Part shown: positions 16,779-24,739 of the stretch, one piece after another | Numbering within the stretch: position 1 is the stretch's first letter | Layout of the letters: the number at the start of each line of letters is the position of its first letter | Assembly: GCF_003856835.1 (NCBI RefSeq) | Contig: NZ_CP034145.1 | Span: 1,488,001-1,552,000 of the forward strand | DNA from: Haloplanus aerogenes | GTDB lineage: Archaea; Halobacteriota; Halobacteria; Halobacteriales; Haloferacaceae | Length of the DNA stretch: 64,000 bases | Reading direction: 5' to 3' | The notes under the pieces: generated by a model | Told to the model about the DNA's origin: nothing | Seen by the model: the letters and a program-made list of their open reading frames with translations, nothing else | The model's database searches: none | Made by a program: the position numbers and the translations under genes

Positions 16779-18434
16779 TCAGTCCGCGATATACATGTCA
16801 CGCAGGAACGTGCTGAAGTACGTGACGAACGCCGGAATCTGGCCCGCGTAACCCTCGAACTTCGTGTTGAACGCCTTCGTGGTGTCCGGGTGGAAGATCC
16901 AGACGCCGGGGGCTTCGTCGACGACGATTTGGTTGACCTGCTTGGCGTACTGGGCGCGCTGCTCGGTGTCGAGTGTCGTCTTGAACTGCTGGAGGAGTTG
17001 GTCCACCTTCTCGTTCTGGTAGCCGAACCAGTTGTTGCTCGGTGGGAGCTGTTCGGAGTCGAACAGCGGTCGGATGATCGCGTCCGGCGAGGGGAAGTCG
17101 GAAGCCCACAGCGTCATCTGCAGTCCGGGCCGTTTGCTGAAGTCCTCCTCGCCCCAGATGGTGTCGACGTACGTCGACTGCGACACCTTCTTGACGTTCA
17201 CTTTGATACCGACTTCGCTGAGGTACTGCTGGATGGCGATGGCTGGCTTCTGGCGCACCGTGTCCTTCGGCGTCATCAGCGTCGTCTCGAACCGAGGACT
17301 CCCGGTGAAGCCGGCGTCGTCGAGCATCGACTTCGCCTTCTCCGGGTCGTACGGGAAGCCGTTGTACTCTAGATCCTCGGGCTTGACGTGCCCCATCATC
17401 CCTTCCGGGAGCATGCTGTAGGCGTGGGAGCCGTACTTGCCGACGGTGCTCTCGGTGATGGCCTTCGTGTCGATCGCGTAACTCGCCGCCCGTCGCACGT
17501 CGGTGTTGCTGAACGGCCCCTCCATGCAGTTGAACACGAGATGGCTCGTCTGGAAGGACGTCACCGTGTGGAGTTCGACGTTGTCGATCTGATCGAGGAC
17601 CGACAGCTGGTCGATGGGAATGTCGTTCGTCCCGCCGTAGTTTCCGTTTTTCATCCCGGTGATACGCGAGGTTCCGTTGGGGACGATTTGGAACGTCGCC
17701 TCGTCGAGGTATGGGAGTTCGCCGTCCCAGTAGTCGTCGTGGCGGGTGATTCGCACGTAGTTTCCGCTCTTCCACTGGTCGAGTTTGAACGGTCCGGCAC
17801 CGACGGGCTCCTGCGCGAGGTCCGTCCCTTTCTCATCGATTTGGGATTTCGGTGCGACGGACCACGCCGTCGTCGCCGGGACGTATTTGAAGGATGCGTC
17901 CGGCTCGGCCATGTTTACCCGGACGGTGTACTCGTCGACCTTCTCGAAGTTGTCGACGGCGCCGAACATCCACGCGAGCGGGGACTTCGCCTCGTCCCGG
18001 AGGGTGAGCTTCGCGCTCGCGATGACGTCGTCTGCGGTCATTTCGCTTCCGTCGTGGAAGGTCACACCTTCACGAAGTTCGTACACGTACGTCGTGTCGT
18101 CCGTGGCTTCCCAGCTCTTGGCGAGCGCCGGCTGAAGCTCCATATCCGGTTCGCTGTACTCGAGCAGGCTGTCCCAAATCTGTGTCGTGAGGTTGTTGGT
18201 GACTGTGTCGTAGGACTGCCAGTACGAGAGGTTCGTGGGCGACCCACCGAGCGCGAACGTCATGCTCCCGCCATGCTTGCCGTCCCCTGACCCGCCGTTT
18301 CCGGATTCGGAGCCACCGCTATCGCCGCCGGTACAACCGGCCAGTACCGACGTACCGGCTGCTACCGACATCGCTTTCAGAACTTGTCGCCGCCGCTGGG
18401 CTGATTCCTCGGGACCTTTGTCAGGCATTGTCAT
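16779..18434 (-). CDS. dppA: Extracellular solute-binding lipoprotein (family 5), DppA type
   Basis: The protein is 551 aa. The N-terminus has a twin-arginine motif (RRRQVLK, residues 14-20) and a lipobox SVLAGC with Cys34 as the lipidation site, so it is probably a Tat-exported lipoprotein, the usual haloarchaeal arrangement. A Gly/Ser-rich linker precedes the family 5 binding domain (about 55-545), containing YVYELREGVTFHDGSEMTADDV. It captures the solute and delivers it to DppBC. The neighbouring divergent acetamidase suggests that the ligand may be an amide-containing compound; peptide, nickel and sugar binders share this family. MPDKG at codon 3 is an alternative start. Confidence 0.9.
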   Translation of the reverse strand: MTMPDKGPEESAQRRRQVLKAMSVAAGTSVLAGCTGGDSGGSESGNGGSGDGKHGGSMTFALGGSPTNLSYWQSYDTVTNNLTTQIWDSLLEYSEPDMELQPALAKSWEATDDTTYVYELREGVTFHDGSEMTADDVIASAKLTLRDEAKSPLAWMFGAVDNFEKVDEYTVRVNMAEPDASFKYVPATTAWSVAPKSQIDEKGTDLAQEPVGAGPFKLDQWKSGNYVRITRHDDYWDGELPYLDEATFQIVPNGTSRITGMKNGNYGGTNDIPIDQLSVLDQIDNVELHTVTSFQTSHLVFNCMEGPFSNTDVRRAASYAIDTKAITESTVGKYGSHAYSMLPEGMMGHVKPEDLEYNGFPYDPEKAKSMLDDAGFTGSPRFETTLMTPKDTVRQKPAIAIQQYLSEVGIKVNVKKVSQSTYVDTIWGEEDFSKRPGLQMTLWASDFPSPDAIIRPLFDSEQLPPSNNWFGYQNEKVDQLLQQFKTTLDTEQRAQYAKQVNQIVVDEAPGVWIFHPDTTKAFNTKFEGYAGQIPAFVTYFSTFLRDMYIAD

Positions 18435-18715
18435 ATTCCAACATCAATTGTCGAAATATATAGCTTGGGGTGGGGGATAAATTTCGCATACATGATTTGA
18501 TATCACGATATACACAACCATCTTGAAGCCTTATCGGACATTAGTTAAAAATGATCGAACATAAAAGACGAATGTTGGAAAATTATTGATAGGAGAGAAC
18601 TAGTCTTTCCTCTGTCAAATATTTAAATTTGTTGGCGGAATCGCCCTCTCCCTTCGGCCCCCTTCTTTATACCGGGGCAAAAATTTTTGTGCAATCGTTG
18701 TAATTTCCGGCTGTT
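18435..18715. promoter_or_regulatory. AT-rich divergent promoter region, dpp operon and amidase
   Basis: This 281-bp spacer is markedly AT-rich compared with both genes. Towards the amidase there are TTTATA (about 18666-18671) and AAATTTTT (about 18681-18688) before the ATG at 18716. Towards dppA there are ATATATAG (18456-18463) and several further AT tracts. The shared spacer is consistent with coordinated control; no clear palindromic operator was found. Confidence 0.5.
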
Positions 18716-19705
18716 ATGAAGACGTTGGCTAGAGAAGAGTCGGGTGTCTTCGAATTCGGCAGGGACATGGAGCCGGCTCTTCACGTCGAGCAGGGAGAAT
18801 CGTTCAAGATAGAAGTTTGGGATTCGTTCAAAGAGGAGTTGTTCGAACACGGCATGGGCGAGTTCGACGAGTCGGACGTGCCGACGATGAACACGCCGCC
18901 GCCGGGATTCGACGCCAATCCCGTGAGCGGGCCGGTGTACGTCGAGGGCGTCGAAGCCGGAGACACCCTCGCCGTCCACGTCGAGGAGATCGTGCCAGAA
19001 CGGGGGTACACCACGACCCTCGAGGAGTCCGGCAACCTCGCCGGAAAGGAAGGGTGGGAAGACTGCAAGGTGAACCGCGCTCACGAAGTCACGCTCGAAC
19101 CGGGACCCAGCGGGACGCCGGCCGACGGAACGGCACGGCTGGAACTCGACGGCCGCGAGTGGGAGTGGGAGCTCAACCCCCACATCGGGACGATTGCGAC
19201 GGCACCGGGACGAACGGTGCAGGACCCGCTCACCACGCAGGGGCCGTGGGGCGGTAATATGGACGTCCGTGACCTCTGTGAAGGGAGTACCGTCTGTCTC
19301 AGCACGTTCACCGACGGCGGCCAACTGTTCGTCGGCGACGTCCACGCATCACAGAGCGACTCTGAGTACACCGGCTTCGCCGTCGAGACGCGAGCCGAGG
19401 TGACGCTGCGCGTGGAAGTCGTCGACCACGAGGTCCCTGGCGTCTTCCGTATCGAGAACGACGACTCGATCATCCACGTCGACTCCGCGAGAAACGCCAG
19501 CGACCCGCGGTTCGCCCTCGACAACTGTTTCGAAGCCATGATGAACGAACTGATAGACGAACACGGGTTCAGCGAGCGGGAGGCGTACATCCAGATGAGC
19601 GTCAATCCGAACGTCACCGTCCGGACCTACCAGTTCGTCCAGCCAGGCTACTTCACGTTCGGCGTCAAACTGGACAAGGAACTGCTGGAGCAAGTGTCCG
19701 AGTAG
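18716..19705 (+). CDS. Acetamidase/formamidase family amidohydrolase
   Basis: The product is 329 aa, the usual length for the FmdA/AmdA family. Recognisable segments include VSGPVYVEGVEAGDTLAVHV, NPHIGTIATAPGR, GPWGGNMDVRDLCEGSTVCL and the C-terminal block with LIDEHGFSEREAYIQMSV. Enzymes of this family hydrolyse formamide or acetamide to ammonia and the acid. The divergent ABC importer upstream suggests that an amide or amino-acid amide is imported and then cleaved as a nitrogen source. Substrate specificity cannot be read from the sequence. Confidence 0.88.
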   Translation: MKTLAREESGVFEFGRDMEPALHVEQGESFKIEVWDSFKEELFEHGMGEFDESDVPTMNTPPPGFDANPVSGPVYVEGVEAGDTLAVHVEEIVPERGYTTTLEESGNLAGKEGWEDCKVNRAHEVTLEPGPSGTPADGTARLELDGREWEWELNPHIGTIATAPGRTVQDPLTTQGPWGGNMDVRDLCEGSTVCLSTFTDGGQLFVGDVHASQSDSEYTGFAVETRAEVTLRVEVVDHEVPGVFRIENDDSIIHVDSARNASDPRFALDNCFEAMMNELIDEHGFSEREAYIQMSVNPNVTVRTYQFVQPGYFTFGVKLDKELLEQVSE

Positions 19706-19735
19706 TTCGGACGGCGACAATCCTTCGGCCGACGC

Positions 19736-20350
19736 TCATTCGGACAGTTGCGGATACGACTGCGCGCCGCCCGTGGAGTTGCGACCAACCAGCGTCGCGA
19801 CGGCCTGCGTCCGCCCCTCGTCGTCGAGTCGCGTCCGCTCCTCGTAGTGGAGGATCGTCAGACCGAGACAGGCGTGGAGCAGGTGGTTCGACGGGTAGCG
19901 GTAGCGGTCGCTCGACGGGCCGATGTCGATGTCGTCGCTCGACCGGAGGTGATGCTCGTAGACGAGGACGCCGTCGGGTGCCAGTGCTGCCGTGATGTCG
20001 GGGATTCGATCCAGCGCGGCGAAGAAACTCACCGTGATCACGTCGTACGCGTCGCGTTCGAACTCGAAGTCGTCGATGTCGGACCGAATCCAGTTCACGT
20101 CGACGCCCTCGCGGTCGGCCGCCTGTGCGGCCCGGTCGATGGCCTCGTCGGACACGTCGACGGCGTCCACGTCGTAGCCCTCCCCGGCCAGAAAGCGCGC
20201 GTTCCGGCCGGTGCCCGTGGCCACGTCGAGTGCCCGGCCCGTCGGCAGGGTGTCGATCCGCCGCCGGAGTTCGGGGATTGGGTCGTCCGGTAACTCGAAC
20301 TCCTCGTCGGTGCTGTACTTCTCGTTCCAGCGTTCGCGGTCGTCGGTCAC
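19736..20350 (-). CDS. Class I SAM-dependent methyltransferase
   Basis: From a GTG at 20350 the protein is 204 aa and begins MTDDRERWNEKYSTDEE, a typical start for this haloarchaeal family. Motif I is LDVATGTGRNARFLA and motif II is VDAVDVSDEAI, followed by DAYDVITVSFF. It resembles TehB/UbiE-like small methyltransferases; the substrate is unknown. The frame stays open upstream but enters the divergent transporter gene with an arginine-rich translation, so the longer start is rejected. Confidence 0.85.
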   Translation of the reverse strand: MTDDRERWNEKYSTDEEFELPDDPIPELRRRIDTLPTGRALDVATGTGRNARFLAGEGYDVDAVDVSDEAIDRAAQAADREGVDVNWIRSDIDDFEFERDAYDVITVSFFAALDRIPDITAALAPDGVLVYEHHLRSSDDIDIGPSSDRYRYPSNHLLHACLGLTILHYEERTRLDDEGRTQAVATLVGRNSTGGAQSYPQLSE

Positions 20351-20452
20351 GAACGGACGAAGGGTCGCCGTCGGGTTAATACTGACAGCTGTAAGTCGGG
20401 TGACTCCGCCGATATCGACACACCCATTCCCGTCGGCGGAAAACGGGCAGGT

Positions 20453-21364
20453 GTGTCCCTCCATCGGTACCGCAATGCCGGGCTGTTCGTCCTCCTCGGG
20501 GTCCTTTTCGGCAGTTCGTTCGTGGCGATCAAGGCCGGACTCGACGCCCTGCCGCCGGTCTTCTTCGCAGCCCTCCGGTTCGACGTGGCGGCGCCCATCC
20601 TCCTCGTCTACGCGGCGTGGCGCCACGACGACTGGATTCCGCGGCACCGTGCCGACGTGGCCGGCCTCGTCGTCGGCGCCGTGACCATCGTCGCCGCCAA
20701 CAACGGCCTCCTCTTTCTCGGCCAGCGGACGATCACGCCCGCCGCCGCGTCCGTGATGTACGGGCTCAACCCCATCCTCTCGCCGGCCTTCGCCTTCCTG
20801 TTGCTCGGTCAGCGCCTCGACGTGCGGGGTATCGTGGGCATCCTCCTCGGTCTCGTCGGCGTCGTCATCATCGTCCAGCCGTCACCCGAGACGATCACGT
20901 CCGGGTCGACCATCGGGCAGTTGTACGTCCTCGCCGCGGCGGCGGTCATCGCCGTCGGGAGTGTCCTCATGCGGCGAATCGACGCCACCATCGAAAGCAT
21001 CCCGCTGACCGCGTGGGCGATGGCGCTCGGCGCCCTCCTCCTCCACACTTGGAGCCTCGCCATCGGCGAGAGCGCGGCCGGGACGGCGGTCACCCCCACG
21101 GTCGCACTTGCGGTCCTCGCCGTCGCCATCCCCTCCACCGCGGCCGCCTACCCCATCTACTTCACGCTCATCCGTCGGATCGGTCCCGTCCGCACGAACC
21201 TCGTCGCCTACGTCGTCCCCATCGTCGCCGCGCTCACGGGGTGGCTCCTTCTCGACGAACCGGTGACGCTCGCTACCGCCGCGGGCTTCTGTGTCGTCGT
21301 CGCCGGTGTCGCGCTCCTCGAACGCCGCATCGTCGCCACCGAACTGGCGCGATTCACGGGGTGA
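20453..21364 (+). CDS. DMT-superfamily (EamA) transporter
   Basis: The protein is 303 aa with ten predicted transmembrane helices arranged as two EamA repeats (about 8-140 and 150-295). The N-terminal helix has the familiar LLGVLFGSSFVAIKAGL, and repeat ends contain LLGQRLDVRGIVGILLGLVGVVII and LLLDEPVTLATAAGFCVVVAGVAL. Members export amino acids, purines or other small metabolites; the substrate is not evident. The start is GTG at 20453. It is divergent from the methyltransferase across a 102-bp spacer. Confidence 0.88.
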   Translation: MSLHRYRNAGLFVLLGVLFGSSFVAIKAGLDALPPVFFAALRFDVAAPILLVYAAWRHDDWIPRHRADVAGLVVGAVTIVAANNGLLFLGQRTITPAAASVMYGLNPILSPAFAFLLLGQRLDVRGIVGILLGLVGVVIIVQPSPETITSGSTIGQLYVLAAAAVIAVGSVLMRRIDATIESIPLTAWAMALGALLLHTWSLAIGESAAGTAVTPTVALAVLAVAIPSTAAAYPIYFTLIRRIGPVRTNLVAYVVPIVAALTGWLLLDEPVTLATAAGFCVVVAGVALLERRIVATELARFTG

Positions 21365-21912
21365 CGAATCGAGCGCGACGGAGACGGCCGGATCTGGACT
21401 ATTTTCCGGCACAAAATTGATAGAAGGATTTAATTTGTTCGATGACATATTATGGGTCGCTCGGAGTGGTATCGAGACCGATTCGTCTCCATCGATGCCG
21501 GCACGCAGAGCCGTTTCGTTTTCTCGTATCCGAGCAGCGTGCGACATGCCACCCTACGACCCCTCGCGTGGAACGGCCACGTCGGGGTGTCGTACGTCGA
21601 CGCCGCGAAATCTGCTACATTCAACATTGTTTTTAATGATATACACGTGCTAGACACCGGGCCCCGTCACTCCGGAAGCGCGCCCCGCTTTTCGGGATCC
21701 CCGCCGACAACAGGTCTCTGCCGCGGGAGTCGGCGAGTCAGGGGGGCTCATCTCCCCTTTCGCGGCATCACTTCGGCCTGTCTTTCCCAGTGGTGGCTCT
21801 TTCGACGGCGAGAGCCGGTTCAAACATGGCGTTCGCTACTCGTGGGAGTTCACAGCAGAACGGCGGTTCAAATCCCGCCGTAGCTTCCGCTGCTCACGTT
21901 GTTCGCAGCAGA
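21365..21912. other. Intergenic flank of the integrated element, no confident gene
   Basis: No acidic haloarchaeal-type coding frame is convincing over this stretch. A frame from the ATG at 21452 (about 70 plausible residues, with a TTTAATTT box at 21429-21436) and an overlapping minus frame are both basic and resemble nothing known to me. At 21861-21880 there is a perfect 6-bp hairpin with the loop TTCAAATC, which looks like a tRNA T-arm but does not pair as one. This may be a degenerate former attachment site. Confidence 0.4.
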
Positions 21913-21926
21913 AAGCCGGTGGAGGG
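21913..21926 (+). repeat. Candidate distal attachment site (copy of tRNA-Thr 3' end)
   Basis: Fourteen bases, AAGCCGGTGGAGGG, are identical and in direct orientation to 42547-42560. The match stops within the T-arm of the tRNA copy, as expected for a duplicated 3' end. Confidence 0.6.
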
Positions 21927-21975
21927 CTACCAAGAATTTCTCATCCAGCCCAGGGATAAAGGGAGGTGTCGGTGC

Positions 21976-22095
21976 GTGACGTGGTGCGATTCGTGCGGCT
22001 CAAAGAGCGACGAGTGCTACCGCTGTAGCGAGTGCGGCCACGACCTCGCCGGGAAAGGCAGTGCGCCCGGCCGCGGGCAAGGAGGTGACCGATGA
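21976..22095 (+). CDS. Small zinc-ribbon protein (39 aa)
   Basis: From a GTG at 21976 the micro-protein has two CxxC-type pairs: CDSCGSKSDECYRCSECGHDL. A GGAGG ribosome-binding site lies at 21962-21966, nine bases before the GTG, which decides the start; the frame is open further upstream but crosses the attachment repeat. Its stop overlaps the next ATG (ATGA, 22092-22095). Tiny double-CxxC proteins are frequent in haloviruses and integrative elements and often act in regulation or nucleic-acid binding. No specific function is known here. Confidence 0.6.
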   Translation: MTWCDSCGSKSDECYRCSECGHDLAGKGSAPGRGQGGDR

Positions 22096-22394
22096 GCGAC
22101 GCCGAGTCCGCCGACGAGTCGACTATCCAGACCGGTGCCGCTGAACGCGCGGACCGCGCCGCTGACGTAACCGAGGTCAACTGGCACGACGTATGGGCCA
22201 TCGCGAAGGCTGCGCCAGGCGAGCCGCTCTCGCCGACGCAGGCGTCGCTGTGTGTCCAAGTGAGCGACCAGTGCCCGCCCGAGACTGACGAGCCCGCACG
22301 CGAGTATCTCGGGCGCGCAGTCGAGAAGGGCCAGCTGAAGCCAGTCTCGAGTGTCGGTGGGGCCGACCTGTTCGTCACGGGGGAGAGTGCATGA
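22092..22394 (+). CDS. Hypothetical protein of the integrated element
   Basis: The product is 100 aa and acidic. A strong GGAGGTGA Shine-Dalgarno (22081-22088) precedes the ATG at 22092, and the gene overlaps both neighbours by four bases. The second half (about 30-95) may form a small helical domain with NWHDVWAIAKAAPGEPLSP, which could be a winged-helix-like fold. No family is recognised. Tight coupling with the genes on either side indicates a single functional unit. Confidence 0.6.
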   Translation: MSDAESADESTIQTGAAERADRAADVTEVNWHDVWAIAKAAPGEPLSPTQASLCVQVSDQCPPETDEPAREYLGRAVEKGQLKPVSSVGGADLFVTGESA

Positions 22395-23023
22395 GCGCCG
22401 ACAACGTGCTCACCGAGGACGACCGGCAGCTCTTGGACCACATCGACGGCCAGATCGACGACGCCGATGACGCCACGGAGTTCGAGGAGATCGCTCGGGA
22501 GCTACGGGATACATTCGCCCGCCATCGCGCCGAGTTCCGCCAGTTCCAACACGAAGTGACCGACCGCCTTGAACGCCTCGAGGACGGTGTCGAGCGCGAC
22601 ACGGCCGAGGAGGACGTGCCCGTCATCGACCGCTACGCGCGGATGAGCGAAGCAGAACGCGAGGACGTACTCTCGACGGCTGAGCACATCGCGGTAACGC
22701 TACACGACAACTGGCGCGACATCGCGTGGAAGCTCGGGGACGCAAACAACCGCAAGGTCGGCGTCGACACGAAGACGAAGGCGAACGCGAAGTACAACCC
22801 GTCGCGGCTCAAGCACCGGCTGAAACAACACATGGATCGCGACCTGCAGTCCACGGAGATCTACCGCGGGCTGCAACGGCTCGCGAAGCTCAGCGGCGGC
22901 GAGGAACACGTCGACGCAGAGACCAGCCGCGTCCAGATCGCCGGCGGCCGCTACGAGTACCGCGAGCGCCGCACCGCGGACAACAAAGAGACGCGCCGTG
23001 TCCTCTGGAGGCGCACAGAATGA
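22391..23023 (+). CDS. Hypothetical protein of the integrated element, helical N-terminus
   Basis: The 210-aa protein starts with a long acidic, coiled-coil-like region (about 8-75), followed by a more basic C-terminal domain (about 110-210) with DTKTKANAKYNPSRLKHRLKQHM, plausible for nucleic-acid binding. It overlaps the previous gene by four bases. Directly downstream is the inverted-repeat block at 23032-23282, so a replication- or partition-related role is possible; that is inference from position only. Confidence 0.6.
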   Translation: MSADNVLTEDDRQLLDHIDGQIDDADDATEFEEIARELRDTFARHRAEFRQFQHEVTDRLERLEDGVERDTAEEDVPVIDRYARMSEAEREDVLSTAEHIAVTLHDNWRDIAWKLGDANNRKVGVDTKTKANAKYNPSRLKHRLKQHMDRDLQSTEIYRGLQRLAKLSGGEEHVDAETSRVQIAGGRYEYRERRTADNKETRRVLWRRTE

Positions 23024-23031
23024 CGCAAACC

Positions 23032-23282
23032 CTCTTACACTGTTGTAAGCGATGTACCCCGAAACCGTGTAAGAGAATTCGCGGTTTCGCCGGGAGGGAC
23101 GGCAAACCGCCACCTCCGACGTATTCCCGGAAATAATTAGAGAAACGGTTGTTGATGCGCAAGGCGCATCAACGCTTACACTCTCTCTTTTCGTTAGTGT
23201 TGGCGCCGCGCCGCTTGTTTGCCAGAAGGAGGGAACGTGACTGACGGCGCGCCGGCTGAAAGTGCTTACAACAGTGTAAGAG
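23032..23282. repeat. Non-coding structured block: 19-bp perfect inverted repeats plus hairpins
   Basis: CTCTTACACTGTTGTAAGC at 23032-23050 is the exact reverse complement of 23264-23282. Each arm is itself palindromic (CTTACA-4-TGTAAG). Further GTGTAAG/CTTACAC half-sites occur at about 23067-23073 and 23175-23181. Between the arms are a hairpin with 7+3 bp arms (23081-23111, GCGGTTT/AAACCGC) and a perfect 10-bp stem with a 3-base loop (23151-23173, GTTGATGCGC/GCGCATCAAC). No convincing gene lies in 23024-23460. Such a density of dyads suits a replication origin or a multi-site operator. Confidence 0.7.
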
Positions 23283-23460
23283 AGTTTGAGTAGGGTCGAC
23301 GACATCTGCGGTCTCCTTGAGGAGACCACCGACTACGTGGCTCGTGCAGCTGATCGCCGTGCCGACGTAACTGGTCTCGTCGCGTCCGACTCGATTCCAT
23401 CGACGATCTCGGCTGATGGTTCTCTCAAACTACTTCCGGTCACAGACACAATGTATGCAT

Positions 23461-23655
23461 ATGAGCACGTCAATTCATGTCTCTGATGAGACAAAAGAGA
23501 AATTGGCGAGGCTGAAGCGTGAAGATGAGAGTTGGGACGAGTTTCTCGACCGACTAGCGAACGAGGGATCTGGGATGAAGGCCGGCGTCTGGAACGGTAC
23601 CGACAAAGCCGAAAAGGCGCACGAGGCAATCAAGCGGTCTCGTGGAAATCGTTGA
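23461..23655 (+). CDS. vapB: VapB-family antitoxin
   Basis: The 64-aa protein starts MSTSIHVSDETKEKLARLKR, the ribbon-helix-helix type N-terminus of haloarchaeal VapB antitoxins, then EDESWDEFLDRLAN and a basic end. VapB binds DNA and neutralises a PIN-domain RNase encoded directly downstream. In this case the downstream toxin is broken. The ATG at 23461 fits the family; the frame is open further upstream, but that part has no family features. Confidence 0.75.
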   Translation: MSTSIHVSDETKEKLARLKREDESWDEFLDRLANEGSGMKAGVWNGTDKAEKAHEAIKRSRGNR

Positions 23656-23819
23656 GTTCGTCGATAAACGATCGGCCTTAGTTACGTCCAGCATCTGTAT
23701 TTACGAAGTTCTCGGCCGGTGAGATGGATCTCATCGGTGCACGTGAAAATGCCTCCGACGCTGACTTCGAGACAGAAGGCCTCAGAAAATTACTCTCTGT
23801 CCGAAAATTCGGTCCGTAG
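23642..23819 (+). pseudogene. vapC: Truncated, frame-broken VapC (PIN-domain) toxin remnant
   Basis: Starting at a GTG overlapping the vapB end, the frame reads VEIVEFVDKRSALVTSSICIYEVLGR and then stops. This resembles the central part of PIN toxins (an alpha/beta segment ending in the conserved acidic position of xYE). A second frame, MDLIGARENASDADFETEG, follows to a TAG at 23817-23819. The N-terminal strand with the first catalytic Asp is missing, and the two parts are in different frames. The toxin is therefore probably inactive while the antitoxin is still intact. Confidence 0.5.
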
Positions 23820-23968
23820 GAGTCCCTCAGAGTCTGGTGTCTGTGCGTGGCAGATCGCATGGCTACTTGCAACCAGTCCAATTTTACGAACGAGGAAGTG
23901 ATCCGAGCAGTCCGAACTTAGCGCTATGAGATTGATTCTATCCCACCCCCGTCGAAAGAGGAGAGTGC

Positions 23969-24676
23969 TTAGGTGAGACGTCGAAGCAGGAGCAGTGCGA
24001 TCAACGCCAGTGCGATGATTCCGACGAGGTAACGGGGGTCCTGCGTGAGTTCGTCCAATCTCGTGTTCCGTACCTGGTTTTCGACCGCCGGCCCATCCGA
24101 AGACGAGTCCATCGAGGCGGCTTCGTCGGATTGGTCGGTGCCGATGCTCCCGCTCTCTCCGTTACCGTCTCCGAGGACGGTCAGGCTCGTGGTTTCGGTC
24201 CCGACGGTGTAACTGTCGCCTCGCTCGTCGCCGAGCGCCGCCACCGTCAGGTCGAGACCGGTCGACCCCGTTCCGTCGGCCCTGAGCGTTACCCTGGCGA
24301 TGGTCACGGTTCCGGTGTCCGCGGTATCCATCAGCGCCGCGACCATCGTCACCGACGAGCCGTCCGCCGCACGTTCCACTCGACTGGTTCTGTCCGACGG
24401 ATTGCCCAGCAGTTCGACATCGGTGATGCTTGCTATACTCGGGTTCGTGAGCGCGACTGTGACATTGTACGCACCGACGCCGCTGTCGGCGTCGTTGACG
24501 ACGACGTCGACCGTCGTGGTTTCGGAGACGCTGACGTCGTCGGCCGACGACAACCGCACTGTCGTGGCTCCTGCCGCACCGACCGTCGCGACAGCGACGA
24601 CGAGCGTCACCAGGACGACGGCCGCGAGTCGCCGCCCGTGTACCGTCAGCAGGTCGCGAACTGTGTGTCCGTTCAT
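23969..24676 (-). CDS. Membrane-anchored cohesin-like surface protein
   Basis: The protein is 235 aa: a signal peptide (about 18-38), one cohesin-like beta-sandwich (about 40-165; VSETTTVDVVVNDADSGVGAYNVTVAL, then VARVTLRADG-type and VAALGDERGDSYTV strands), an acidic Ser-rich linker, and a C-terminal helix YLVGIIALALIALLLLRRL ending in basic residues. It has the layout of an anchoring scaffoldin: one cohesin displayed outside the cell on a membrane stem. The domain is closely similar to the two cohesin-like domains of the next gene. A CGATAC motif abuts its ATG (24677-24682). Confidence 0.7.
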   Translation of the reverse strand: MNGHTVRDLLTVHGRRLAAVVLVTLVVAVATVGAAGATTVRLSSADDVSVSETTTVDVVVNDADSGVGAYNVTVALTNPSIASITDVELLGNPSDRTSRVERAADGSSVTMVAALMDTADTGTVTIARVTLRADGTGSTGLDLTVAALGDERGDSYTVGTETTSLTVLGDGNGESGSIGTDQSDEAASMDSSSDGPAVENQVRNTRLDELTQDPRYLVGIIALALIALLLLRRLT

Positions 24677-24739
24677 GTATCGTGTGGTGGGTTCGTTCGG
24701 GGGTTCGAGCGCGAACGAGAGAGAAAGAGCGGAGCCGAC

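Noticed and set aside
21861-21880. A tRNA-like T-arm, CGGCGG with loop TTCAAATC
   Set aside because: The hairpin has an eight-base loop and no acceptor, D or anticodon arms can be built around it. At most a degenerate former attachment site.
21452-21883. A 143-codon frame downstream of the DMT transporter
   Set aside because: It has a TATA-like box, but the translation is basic, loses any structure after about residue 70 and resembles no family. An overlapping minus frame is equally poor.
23020-23136. A 38-aa frame overlapping the end of the 210-aa protein gene
   Set aside because: It is basic and Cys/Lys-rich, and its codons coincide with the inverted repeats, so the overlap with the stop codon is probably accidental.
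23286-23486. A 66-aa frame starting at TTG before vapB
   Set aside because: Weak start, no RBS, and it overlaps the vapB start region. It has haloarchaeal-like composition, so a decayed gene is possible, but I cannot support it.
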